A program made the translations under genes and the position numbers. 25,707 bases of DNA from CAZTWC01 sp964617105 [NCBI: uncultured Myxococcia bacterium] (GTDB lineage Bacteria; CAZTWC01), in the NCBI GenBank assembly GCA_964617105.1, contig CAZTWC010000010.1, positions 1 to 25,707 of the forward strand. The letters are read 5' to 3'. This document shows positions 8,178 to 16,324 of this stretch, one piece after another; position 1 is the stretch's first letter; every line of letters starts with the position of its first letter. The notes under the pieces are model-generated. The model searched no databases. It was given only the letters and a program-made list of their open reading frames with translations, and was not told where the DNA came from.

Positions 8178-9617
8178 CTAAAATTTTACCGTCATTCCTA
8201 ATCCCACTTCGTACAGGGGAGGTACAATGGTTAATCCCTGGGTAACTAGTTGGTTGGGCGGGATGGTTATGCCGTAGCGGAGTTCTCCGCCTGGGCGGCC
8301 AAAGTAATAGTTGAGATAGGCGGTCAGTTGCAGGTGGGTGAGCAGTTTTACCCGGTAGTCGAATCGGGTCATATAACTGCTGTCACTTAAGTTGCCCAAT
8401 CCACTGAGGATAAAGGTGGTATCATCCCAGCGTCCCGGCGCCATTAGCAGAAAGTAGATCCCCGCGTATTCTCTGCCAATATGGAGAGGGGTGAGAACCC
8501 CCTGCAGAAAAAGATAGGGGTAGAGTTGATATTGGCTATATCCGGCCTGGTTGAAAAAATATTCCAGTCCTACAATCAGGCTGTCTTCATCGCCAAAGGG
8601 AATGCTGGCTTCCACCCCGGCCAGTATTTGTCCAATCCACTCCTGGTCCCGGTGATATTTTTCAGGGAAAATCCCCTGGAAGGGATCGTATTGGCCCCGA
8701 AAAAAGGTTTTGGTTTCATTGTGGGTCAAAGAGCCTTCAAAACGAAAATCAAACCAATGGAGGCCAAAAGAGAGATCTGAGCCTATTTTGAAAGGTTGAT
8801 TTTTTCGAGTCGCCATTGACAGGGCCCATTCCATCTGTCCTAACAGCATCTCCATCCGCAAGGCGCCGCCCATTTTCTCTGGAGTGTCGGAACCATCCAA
8901 TAGCAAAATAGCGTAAAAATTCCAACCCAACGTTTCCAGGGGAAGGTGCAGTTTGACCATATCAACACCCAGCCGCTGGTCGAAGAAGGCCAGGGGGTCC
9001 CGGCGCTGAGAGTTGACAAAGTCGGAGGGGTTCCAAAAATATCCGGTACCCCATTTTAGCGGTTGGCGGCCCAGAGTTATAAACAGGGTGCGGGCCAGGT
9101 CTAATTTTAGCCAAATCTGGTCCAGCGTCACTTTTATTTCCTGGGCTGGTAGCCCCACTTTGGGTTGGCTATCCTCTTTCTCTTTACCGCGGGCAGTATA
9201 GTCATACATTAGTCTGGCGCTGATAAAAACGCGCAGGCGAGGATTAGGACGGCCGTCCACATACAGATCCAGCAGGTTGGGGCTTTTAAAGGTATGTTTC
9301 AGGGGGTCTCCCTTTTCGCGGATATCATAAACCCATTGCAAATAGAGGCGGGCACCCAAATCAAGAGTGTTTTCCGCTTGTTGCAACTGGTTGTCGATAA
9401 AACCGGAGTCAACTTTGGCAAAGGGATCGTCATCCGGTAAAAAATCGGCATTTTCCGGCTGGGCAGCGGTGTTGTCATCTTGTCCGCTGCCAAACATCTC
9501 CTCTTCCCGGGCATCGTCTTGATTTTTTTGCTGCGGTTGTTGCTGCCCGGAACTGGGTATAACCATGGAGATGAGCAATAGGCTGGTCAGAATTACCGTT
9601 ATGATTGTTTTAGTCAT
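8178..9617 (-). CDS. Outer-membrane beta-barrel protein of an export cluster
   Basis: The protein has 479 residues with an N-terminal signal peptide (cleavage near SSGQ), then a Gln/Asp-rich linker to about residue 75. The remainder alternates aromatic and polar residues as beta-barrel strands do (IWLKLDLARTLFITLGRQPLKWGTGYFWNPSDF; FDFRFEGSL). It ends in Phe (GMTVKF), the typical Bam-recognised C-terminus. I cannot assign a named family with confidence. It is the last gene of a minus-strand series with a LolA-like protein and LolCDE-like ABC components, so it may accept or pass on the exported lipid or lipoprotein. GGGAG precedes the ATG. It follows the LolA-like gene after 35 bases. Confidence 0.85.
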   Translation of the reverse strand: MTKTIITVILTSLLLISMVIPSSGQQQPQQKNQDDAREEEMFGSGQDDNTAAQPENADFLPDDDPFAKVDSGFIDNQLQQAENTLDLGARLYLQWVYDIREKGDPLKHTFKSPNLLDLYVDGRPNPRLRVFISARLMYDYTARGKEKEDSQPKVGLPAQEIKVTLDQIWLKLDLARTLFITLGRQPLKWGTGYFWNPSDFVNSQRRDPLAFFDQRLGVDMVKLHLPLETLGWNFYAILLLDGSDTPEKMGGALRMEMLLGQMEWALSMATRKNQPFKIGSDLSFGLHWFDFRFEGSLTHNETKTFFRGQYDPFQGIFPEKYHRDQEWIGQILAGVEASIPFGDEDSLIVGLEYFFNQAGYSQYQLYPYLFLQGVLTPLHIGREYAGIYFLLMAPGRWDDTTFILSGLGNLSDSSYMTRFDYRVKLLTHLQLTAYLNYYFGRPGGELRYGITIPPNQLVTQGLTIVPPLYEVGLGMTVKF

Positions 9618-9652
9618 CTATCCTAGCTCCCTTCCCAGGATCAGTTTTTTGT

Positions 9653-10480
9653 TCATCTGCTTTTACTCTCCAACCAGGCCTTGGTGAATATATTGGCCTT
9701 TAAAGGCTTGAGATCCACCTGGCGGAAAACTAAAAGAGTGCGTTTATCCTTTTCAATTTCATCATAAATGCGGATTTCCCGGGGAAAATAGATATAATCT
9801 TCTTTGCTCTGGCTGAAAAGTTTTTTCCATCCCGGGTAGTACACGGTTCTCATAAGCCGTCCGGAAAGGGCTTTTTCCTGCACTTTCAGGGGGTTACCAG
9901 TTTTACTGTCGATCCACATTTCCACCAGAGGGTAGGCCACATCAGTTCCTTTTTTAGCAGTTAATTTCAAATGGTGCACAGCATATTTGCCCAATTTTTC
10001 AGCAGCATGATATTTGGCAATATACTCCTCTGCTAATCGTGATTCATCAAAATCTTTACGTCTGGAACCAGTCCCTCCAATCCGTTCCCGCTCGGTTCTC
10101 CGTTCCCATTTGCCCACAGTGGGGTCGTACATAAACAGATTTTTGTTGATACGGAGATAACCTTTTCCGGCCTCTGATTTTGGCTTTAAAAACAGGATCA
10201 TCAATTTGTCGTCTTGATCCCGGCGATAAATAACCATTTGATAGACCAGGTCGCTTTTATCCTTATCTTTTTGCATCATAAAAATAAGCGCCTTGTAATC
10301 ACCAGAATTTTTCATCCGCTGGTCTATTTTCTGGAGCAGTGTAAGGGCCAGTTTATCTTTGTCACTACTATTTTTATCCCCGGTTTTTGCCTCCGCCAGA
10401 TTAGTTGCCACCATTAGCACCAACAGTATTAGATGAAATGAAAGCAAAGTAGATATTAAGATATTTTTAACTCTGATCAT
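9653..10480 (-). CDS. LolA-like outer-membrane lipoprotein-sorting protein
   Basis: The protein has 275 residues. I chose the ATG at 10480 because GAGGA lies eight bases upstream and a signal peptide follows at once (cleavage near LAEA). An in-frame start 30 bases upstream has no such site. The mature sequence matches the LolA_like family often called outer membrane lipoprotein-sorting protein: KSEAGKGYLRINKNLFMYDP, then KWERRTERERIGG, DFDESRLAEEY, VEMWIDSKTGNPLKVQ and YFPREIRIYD. These proteins have a half-barrel fold that carries a hydrophobic ligand across the periplasm. The cargo is unknown and need not be a lipoprotein. It sits between the ABC permeases and a beta-barrel, which supports a trans-envelope route. 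Confidence 0.88.
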   Translation of the reverse strand: MIRVKNILISTLLSFHLILLVLMVATNLAEAKTGDKNSSDKDKLALTLLQKIDQRMKNSGDYKALIFMMQKDKDKSDLVYQMVIYRRDQDDKLMILFLKPKSEAGKGYLRINKNLFMYDPTVGKWERRTERERIGGTGSRRKDFDESRLAEEYIAKYHAAEKLGKYAVHHLKLTAKKGTDVAYPLVEMWIDSKTGNPLKVQEKALSGRLMRTVYYPGWKKLFSQSKEDYIYFPREIRIYDEIEKDKRTLLVFRQVDLKPLKANIFTKAWLESKSR

Positions 10481-10553
10481 GGAAAATTCCTCGTAATCGT
10501 ACAACGTCAACCAGGCATTAAATTTCCGGTTGACCTCAGGGCTCCCTTAGTTC

Positions 10554-11880
10554 TCAATCAACGTGTTGAATAGCCTTGACCGGCTGCATGCTGGCAGCCT
10601 TGAAGGCTGGCCATAGAGAGGCCAGTGATGAGAGAAAAGTGAAAGATAAAATAGCGGTCAGCAGGTGAAGAGGTTTGACCGACAGGTTTATTTTATCACT
10701 CCGCATTGGAGGGGACATTAATTGCAGCAGCATCTATGATAAAGGCCAAGGTTGCCCCCAAAATACTGCCTACCGTAGTCGCCATAAGTCCCAGCAGGGC
10801 AGCTTCCAGCACAAAGAGGAGCAAAACATTGAATTTTGACATGCCGATAGCCCTGATGGTGCCAATTTCATTAGTCCGGTCCCGAACTGAGATCCAGATG
10901 GTGTTCATAATGCCGATACAGATTATGGCGGCTAAAATTAGCAGCAGAAAATAGGAGATAGCATCAAAAGCGGTTAGAATCCATTTTAAAAAGGAGACTT
11001 CATCGCTCCACAGGGTCAAGTCCAATTTGATCCCAATCCAATCTTGTCCCTGGACATCTTCGAATTTCATAAAAAAAGGCTTGGGATCGTAATCCATCAG
11101 GTCAAATCCTTTTTCAACCAGGGTTTTTTGCAGATCTCCCATAACCTGTCCCAACTGGTTAATATCTTTTAAATAGATCATGACCGCACCAGAGGTTTTT
11201 TCATCCATGTCATAGAGTTTGTAAAGACTTTTTTTATGAATAAAAAGGCTCCAATTACTGCTGAAGCCAAAATCTTTGGCCACTGCAGCCACAGTTAGTT
11301 GGGTGGCATTAACTCGGCCGCCTGGCAATTCCACGGTAACGGTGAGCAGATCGCCAACCCCAACTCCCAGTCTTTTGGCTTGGGCGACGAAAAGAAGAGC
11401 ATGGCCAGGTTTTTGCAAATCTTCTATCCGTCCATACATAGATTGGGAACCACCTTCCTTATACTCGTATTCTGGCGCTGGTTTTATCACCTGCAGAAAG
11501 TTCTTTTCTTCTTGCAGGTCAATACCGTACAGGGCCACCTGGAAAGAGGAGGTTTCACTAACTACTTTGCCCCAACCTCGAACCCGGTCCACCACATAGT
11601 CAAGCCCTTTTACCGTATCCTTTACCAGGTTTTTGATCTTCTCTTTGTCGGTGATCATGGGATATGCATCTGCGGGTTTGGCTTTGAGGAAACCGGCGAT
11701 ATTGATATGACCCGACATAATAGTAGTGGCATTTTTCATCATGGTTTCGGTAAGACCCTGAGAGAAGGCGAGCAGGATCACCAGCAACATGGTAACTAGC
11801 GACAGAGCGCCGGCTAGCAGTAATGTCCGCCGTTTGGCTTGCACCAGGTTTCTAAAGGCGATAACCAGCAGTATTTTCAT
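10554..11880 (-). CDS. FtsX/LolC-like ABC permease 2 (frame disrupted near 3' end)
   Basis: The start is the ATG at 11880 (MKILLVIAFRNL), with AAGGAG about ten bases upstream. An in-frame start at 11973 would overlap the preceding gene. An N-terminal membrane segment is followed by a periplasmic domain of about 270 residues and then FtsX-type segments (ICIGIMNTIWISVRDRTNEIGTIRAIG). As given, the frame stops at a TGA at 10696-10698 after NVPSNAE. In the next frame the sequence continues with SDKINLSVKPLHLL, FLSSLASLWPAFKAAS and MQPVKAIQHVD, ending at a TGA at 10554-10556. This is the expected last membrane helix and Pro-containing tail, as in permease 1 (LYPAYLAAKIQPANALE). One surplus base near the CCCC run (plus-strand 10711-10714) explains it. 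Whether it is a sequencing error or a real mutation is undecided. Confidence 0.88.
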
Positions 11881-11899
11881 CTTATCTTCACTCCTTGCC

Positions 11900-14017
11900 T
11901 TACTCTTTGCGCTCAAGCGCGTTAGCTGGTTGGATTTTGGCCGCCAGGTAGGCTGGATAGAGGGTTGAAACAACGCTGACCAGGGAGATCGTTACAATAC
12001 CAAGAACAATATGTCGGATCTCCGCGGTAGGGTAAAGCCGGGGACCAGAAAACAGAAAAACCAGCACGTTGTGAACCGCCGGCAATCCGATTTGCTCCAA
12101 ATAAAAGATCAGCAGCCACCCCAGCAGGGCTCCTATGCCACCGGCCAATAGACCCAAAAAGATAGTTTCCAGCAAAAACAGCAGCAACACAAAACGGGCC
12201 TGGGCACCAATGGCCCGCATAGTGCCAATCTCAGTGACTCTCTCCATGGTGGCCATAATCATGGAGTTGTTGATAATAACCAAAGCCACCAGGAAGATAA
12301 TGAAAATGGTAGTATAGAGTACTATCCGCACAACGGTAATAAACTGTCCAACAATGCCAGAGGCCTTTCTCCAGTCGATTACCTGGATACCCAATTGTTT
12401 TTTTCTATTTATCCGGTTGATCTCTTCCATGGTTTCAGCCAGGCGGTTTGGATCTTTTAGGATAATAGCAGCGTTGAGAAACATCCCCTGTTCCACCTCT
12501 TCCTGAGAATAGGTAATCTCTTCAATTGGCTGGCCAGAAGCAGTATTTTTTGAGAGGTCGGGAAAATCAACAAATTCATCGAATTCAATGCTGTCAGTGG
12601 CAGAGATCAGGCTTTCTTCCTGTCCATCCTGTCCAAACAAGGAATCTTCTGCATTTTCCCGGTTGATATCCTTTACTCCCACCTCCAGGCGGATCGATTC
12701 CAGTTCCTGCAAATCTTCTTTACTCATTTTTCCGAACAGTTCCCGGAAAGTTACCAGGTCGGTAAGGTTAAAAGCGCCGGCTAAATCTGACTTCTCTATC
12801 CCCTTAAAACTGAAAGTACCATACACTTTTACGTTAGCCGCTTTGATATAACCGCTTTTCGTGTAAGTCCGCAAGGTGATGGTGTCACCCACGTTAAAGA
12901 AATATAGTTTGATTTTGGGTGCTATTACTTTATAAAAAAAGTGGTAACGATCTTTAATGGTATGATCATCCACCAATAAAAATTTTTCGATTAATTGGTT
13001 GAGGCTAAGGTCTTTATTTTTTAAAAATTCCTGCAATTCTTTTTTTATCAAGTCAGCATCATCAGGACTTATTTGAAAGGATATTTTTTTGTAGAGTTTG
13101 GCATTTCGTTTTATTTTGGCCTGCAAAATTGGATCTTTGGATATTTTTTTTCCATTTTTTGTCACAGCATTAAAGAGTTTATCTAATTCCCGGGCCACTT
13201 TGTTTTTTATCCACTTGTCCAGAAAGCCCTGGTTAAATAGAAGACCTTTTTTGCCTTTGGGCACCATCTGACCACGTTTAATATAAAAACGGTCGAATTT
13301 TTCTTTGAACAGGTGAAGATCAGTGCCTAAAAAGCGCATATAATAGACATTGCCTTCGTAGAGAAGAGGGGCTACTTCACTTTCTAAAAATTGGAGCGCC
13401 ATCTCTTGAGAGTTTTTGGATTCCTGGAACTGCTGCCAAAAATCGGGGAGGATTATTTTCTCTATTTTGGCCAGATTTTTGGATATTTTTTTTTTGTTCC
13501 GGGAAATTTTGGCTAAAAACCGGTATTCCTCTTTCATTTGATTACCGATCTGGAGGATTTTTTCCTTTTCGGTTGAGGGTATGGTACCTTTCTCCTTTAA
13601 ACTCTGTCGTAGATTGTCAATGGCCAGGTCCAGGTCGTTGCCAGTGGTGAGCATGGACAGTTGGATGCCCATGGGAACAATTGATTCAATGTTATCCAGG
13701 GTATATAGAGCCTGTTTTATTTTATGAAAATTGGGCAGGGATCCATAATCGTCAGAAGCCATAAAACCGCTGCCAAAAATAGCCAGTTCATCTTTAGCCT
13801 GGCTGGAGTATATCTGCAGATGGCCGGTAACGCTGGAAGTAAGACTCCTGGTCATTGATGTTTCTATGCTGTCTAAAAGAGAGGAACCTACCACGATTAA
13901 AAAGGTACCAAACAATATAATGGAGCCGATGATCATGCTCTTTATTCGCTGGGAGAACATATTACGCAGCGCGATCAATAAGGCAACTTTAATGGTAGAA
14001 AAAAACATAGATTTCAC
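11900..14017 (-). CDS. FtsX/LolE-like ABC permease 1 with very large periplasmic domain
   Basis: The protein has 705 residues, well above the roughly 400 usual for LolC/E or MacB-type permease halves. One membrane helix (about residues 27-47, MIIGSIILFGTFLIVVG) is followed by about 500 extracytoplasmic residues rich in Lys, Asp and Leu, then three helices in the last 150 residues with the FtsX signature (ERVTEIGTMRAIGAQ). The start is a GTG at 14017 overlapping the ATPase stop as GTGA. An ATG three codons on (14008) is an alternative. This coupling indicates it forms a complex with the upstream ATPase, and the second permease follows 19 bases downstream. The enlarged periplasmic region may bind the cargo or the LolA-like partner. 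That is inference. Confidence 0.9.
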   Translation of the reverse strand: MKSMFFSTIKVALLIALRNMFSQRIKSMIIGSIILFGTFLIVVGSSLLDSIETSMTRSLTSSVTGHLQIYSSQAKDELAIFGSGFMASDDYGSLPNFHKIKQALYTLDNIESIVPMGIQLSMLTTGNDLDLAIDNLRQSLKEKGTIPSTEKEKILQIGNQMKEEYRFLAKISRNKKKISKNLAKIEKIILPDFWQQFQESKNSQEMALQFLESEVAPLLYEGNVYYMRFLGTDLHLFKEKFDRFYIKRGQMVPKGKKGLLFNQGFLDKWIKNKVARELDKLFNAVTKNGKKISKDPILQAKIKRNAKLYKKISFQISPDDADLIKKELQEFLKNKDLSLNQLIEKFLLVDDHTIKDRYHFFYKVIAPKIKLYFFNVGDTITLRTYTKSGYIKAANVKVYGTFSFKGIEKSDLAGAFNLTDLVTFRELFGKMSKEDLQELESIRLEVGVKDINRENAEDSLFGQDGQEESLISATDSIEFDEFVDFPDLSKNTASGQPIEEITYSQEEVEQGMFLNAAIILKDPNRLAETMEEINRINRKKQLGIQVIDWRKASGIVGQFITVVRIVLYTTIFIIFLVALVIINNSMIMATMERVTEIGTMRAIGAQARFVLLLFLLETIFLGLLAGGIGALLGWLLIFYLEQIGLPAVHNVLVFLFSGPRLYPTAEIRHIVLGIVTISLVSVVSTLYPAYLAAKIQPANALERKE

Positions 14018-14703
14018 CCAGCATCGATTTCAGTGATTTTGCCGTCCAAAAGTTTAATGATCCGGTTAGCGTGCTCCATCACCTTGGTGTCATGGGTGGA
14101 GAAGATAAAGGTGGTTTTGCTTTCAAGGTTGATCTTTTTCATCAGTTCAATAATGTTCAAACCGGTGGCTGAGTCCAGGTTGGCAGTTGGTTCATCGGCC
14201 AAAACTATATTTGGGGTACCTACCAGGGCTCTGGCAATGGCAACCCTTTGCCGTTGTCCACCGGAAAGTTCATTGGGTCTTTGATATGTTTGATCCTGCA
14301 GCCCCACTTTTTCCACCATGTCCAGCACCATCCGTCTCCGCTCCTCTTTGCTGTAACTCCCTTGCAGTAAAAGGGGAAATTCTACATTTTGATAGAGGTT
14401 TAAAACCGGGATCAGATTGAAATTTTGAAATATAAAGCCCAGTTTGTGGAGCCGCAATTCGGTAAGAGCCCGGTCGCTCAACTCCTGGGTGGACTGGTTA
14501 TCGATCAGCACCTCTCCATGGGAGGGTTTGTCCATACAGCCTATTAGGTTCAACAGGGTGGTTTTGCCACTACCCGAAGGTCCCATAATAACTGTAAATT
14601 CACCCTCCATGATCTCCATGCTGATCTCTTTTAAAGCGTTAACCGTTAACTTACCCAAAGGGTAGTCTTTGGAAACCTTGGATAAACTGACTATTGCCGT
14701 CAT
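14014..14703 (-). CDS. LolD/MacB-type ABC transporter ATP-binding protein
   Basis: From the ATG at 14703 the protein has 229 residues, the normal LolD length. AAGGAAA lies upstream. An in-frame upstream start at 14769 would add 22 residues unlike the family. All ABC ATPase motifs are intact: Walker A GPSGSGKT (41-48), Q-loop Q93 (FIFQNFNLIPV), signature LSGGQ (146-150), Walker B IVLADE (D170, E171), and a switch His in FSTHDT. It powers the two FtsX-type permeases encoded downstream. This subfamily works by mechanotransmission, extracting lipids, lipoproteins or peptides from the inner membrane rather than pumping through a channel. First gene of the five-gene minus-strand cluster, and its 3' end overlaps permease 1 by four bases. 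Confidence 0.95.
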   Translation of the reverse strand: MTAIVSLSKVSKDYPLGKLTVNALKEISMEIMEGEFTVIMGPSGSGKTTLLNLIGCMDKPSHGEVLIDNQSTQELSDRALTELRLHKLGFIFQNFNLIPVLNLYQNVEFPLLLQGSYSKEERRRMVLDMVEKVGLQDQTYQRPNELSGGQRQRVAIARALVGTPNIVLADEPTANLDSATGLNIIELMKKINLESKTTFIFSTHDTKVMEHANRIIKLLDGKITEIDAG

Positions 14704-14769
14704 TTGGTTATTTCCTTTGGGCTCACGCAAAGTTATTTTTAAATGAGCCGTAGTTTTGAGCTTGACCAT

Positions 14770-14795
14770 TAATATATGCTCATGTTTATATATTA
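14770..14795. promoter_or_regulatory. Palindromic operator candidate overlapping the export-cluster -10
   Basis: TAATATAT (14770-14777) and ATATATTA (14788-14795) are perfect 8-base inverted repeats around a 10-base spacer. The right arm overlaps the -10 at 14785-14790, a typical repressor position. No regulator gene is adjacent, so the binding protein is unknown. AT-rich palindromes also arise by chance. Confidence 0.4.
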
Positions 14796-14812
14796 CTCTT
14801 GTTTTTTGTCAA
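14785..14812 (-). promoter_or_regulatory. Sigma70-type promoter for the ABC export cluster
   Basis: On the minus strand TTGACA (14807-14812) is followed after 16 bases by TATAAA (14785-14790). The ATPase start codon is about 80 bases downstream. Confidence 0.65.
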
Positions 14813-14840
14813 CATAAGATGCTTTTGATAACCATAACTC

Positions 14841-14868
14841 TTGGTTGGTAAGCATTGTTAATTACTAT
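14841..14868 (+). promoter_or_regulatory. Possible promoter for the flotillin operon
   Basis: TTGGTT (14841-14846), a 16-base spacer and TACTAT (14863-14868) give a moderate housekeeping match, four of six bases in each box. The flotillin ATG is 50 bases downstream. The region is divergent with the export-cluster promoter. Confidence 0.3.
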
Positions 14869-14918
14869 ACATTCTGCGAATATTAAGTGCAGAAAATAAA
14901 TTTTGGGAGGTATAATAC

Positions 14919-16322
14919 ATGTCTCTAACTTCGATCCTGGTAATAGCAGGTGCCATAACGGTTTTTTTGGCTTTTATTTTACTTCTAATGGCAAAGTTTT
15001 ACTGCAAAGTAGGACCCAACCAGGTATTGGTTATATCCGGAGGTCGCAAGAGGACAGTGGAAGATGTTGATGGCCGGGTTAAGAAAGTTGGGTACCGGCT
15101 TCATTTGGGAGGTGGTACTTTTCTTCTTCCTTTTATAGAAAAGGCTGACACACTTCCCTTAGATGTGGTGGATTTGCCGGTCAAAACTCCAGAGGTACTT
15201 ACCAGCGAAGGGGTTCCTATCATGGTAGATGCTACTGCCCAAGTTAAAGTAAAAAGCGATGATCAATCTATACGCAAGGCAGCGGAACAATTTTTGGCCT
15301 GTGGGATAGAGGGGATCCGCAAGGTGGCTGGTAATGTGATTGAAGGGCAGGTGCGCTCTCTGATTGGAACCAAAAGGGCAGTTGAAATTTTTCGGGGTAG
15401 ACGGGAGTTTGGCGAGGACCTGGAAAAATTGGCGCAAAAAGATTTTGACAAGATGGGATTGGAACTTATCTCCTTTGCTCTGAAAGATATTTCTGACAAC
15501 CAGGGGTATTTGGAATCCATGGGTAAACCAGAAATTGCCGCGGTCAAAAGAGATGCAACGGTGGCCCAGGCTGAAGCAGAAAAAGATGCTTTGATAAAAT
15601 CGGCTGAAGCCAAAAAATTAGGTGATATTGCCAAACTGAAGGCCGAGGCGGAGATCGCCAAAATCGCCTGGGAAAACGATGCCAAAAAATCTATGTCTCA
15701 GATGGAAGTTCACAAAGTAAAGGCCAAGGCAGATCTCTCCTACGATCTGGAGCGTTATAAGGTCTCCCAAGAGGTGAAACGAGAGGAATATAACGTCAAG
15801 CGGATAGAGAAGGAGGAGGCCATCAAGGTGGAGGAGCAGGAGGTACTGCGTAAGGAGAAAGAATTGGAGGCTACGGTGGTAAAACCGGCGCAGGCCAGGA
15901 AACTGCAGGAACAGGCTGAGGCTGATGCCCAATATTACCGGATGGGTGCGGAGTCAAGAAGCCGGGCAACGGCTATTAAGGCGGAGGGGGAGGCCAATGC
16001 CGACAAGACTCGCCTGCAAGGAGAGGCAGAAGCGGAAGCTATGCATAAAAAAGCCCAGGCCTGGAGCAATTACAATCAAGCCGCCATTTATCAAATGGTA
16101 ATGGATGTTTTGCCAGAGTTGGCCAAATCGGTATCAGAACCCTTGTCAAAGGTTGATAAAATAGTGGTTTTCGGTGGTCAAAACGGAGACTTAGGAACCT
16201 CAAAAGTAACCAGAGAGGTTTCTAATATTCTCACTCAATTGCCCGACTTGGTGGAGGCTATGACCGGCGTTGATATCAAAAAGATTTTACAGGATAAACT
16301 ACAGCAAACTGAAGAGGAATAG
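14919..16322 (+). CDS. Flotillin-family (SPFH domain) membrane protein
   Basis: The protein has 467 residues. GGGAGG lies eight bases upstream of the ATG. A single N-terminal membrane segment (about residues 5-27) precedes the SPFH/band 7 domain (KVGPNQVLVISGG, YRLHLGGGTFLLPFIEKADTLPLD, ALKDISDN). A long Glu/Ala-rich coiled region of about residues 190-380 follows (AVKRDATVAQAEAEKDALIK; KAEGEANADKT). The C-terminal oligomerisation segment contains VMDVLPELAKSVSEPLSKVDKIVVFGG, typical of flotillins. Bacterial flotillins (FloT, YqiK) form large membrane scaffolds that organise microdomains. An NfeD-type partner is often adjacent but is absent here. Only two bases separate its stop from the aminotransferase start, so the two are co-expressed. 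Confidence 0.95.
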   Translation: MSLTSILVIAGAITVFLAFILLLMAKFYCKVGPNQVLVISGGRKRTVEDVDGRVKKVGYRLHLGGGTFLLPFIEKADTLPLDVVDLPVKTPEVLTSEGVPIMVDATAQVKVKSDDQSIRKAAEQFLACGIEGIRKVAGNVIEGQVRSLIGTKRAVEIFRGRREFGEDLEKLAQKDFDKMGLELISFALKDISDNQGYLESMGKPEIAAVKRDATVAQAEAEKDALIKSAEAKKLGDIAKLKAEAEIAKIAWENDAKKSMSQMEVHKVKAKADLSYDLERYKVSQEVKREEYNVKRIEKEEAIKVEEQEVLRKEKELEATVVKPAQARKLQEQAEADAQYYRMGAESRSRATAIKAEGEANADKTRLQGEAEAEAMHKKAQAWSNYNQAAIYQMVMDVLPELAKSVSEPLSKVDKIVVFGGQNGDLGTSKVTREVSNILTQLPDLVEAMTGVDIKKILQDKLQQTEEE

Positions 16323-16324
16323 AG

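Noticed and set aside
11299-11799. Plus-strand open frame of 166 codons
   Set aside because: It is antisense to ABC permease 2, with no ribosome site and no family resemblance.
13081-13560. AT-rich Lys-coding stretch in permease 1 considered as foreign insertion
   Set aside because: The reading frame is continuous and flanks show no repeats. Lys-rich composition alone explains the AT bias.
15263-15932. Two minus-strand frames of 140 and 104 codons
   Set aside because: They lie opposite the Ala/Glu-rich coiled region of flotillin, whose codon bias leaves the opposite strand open.
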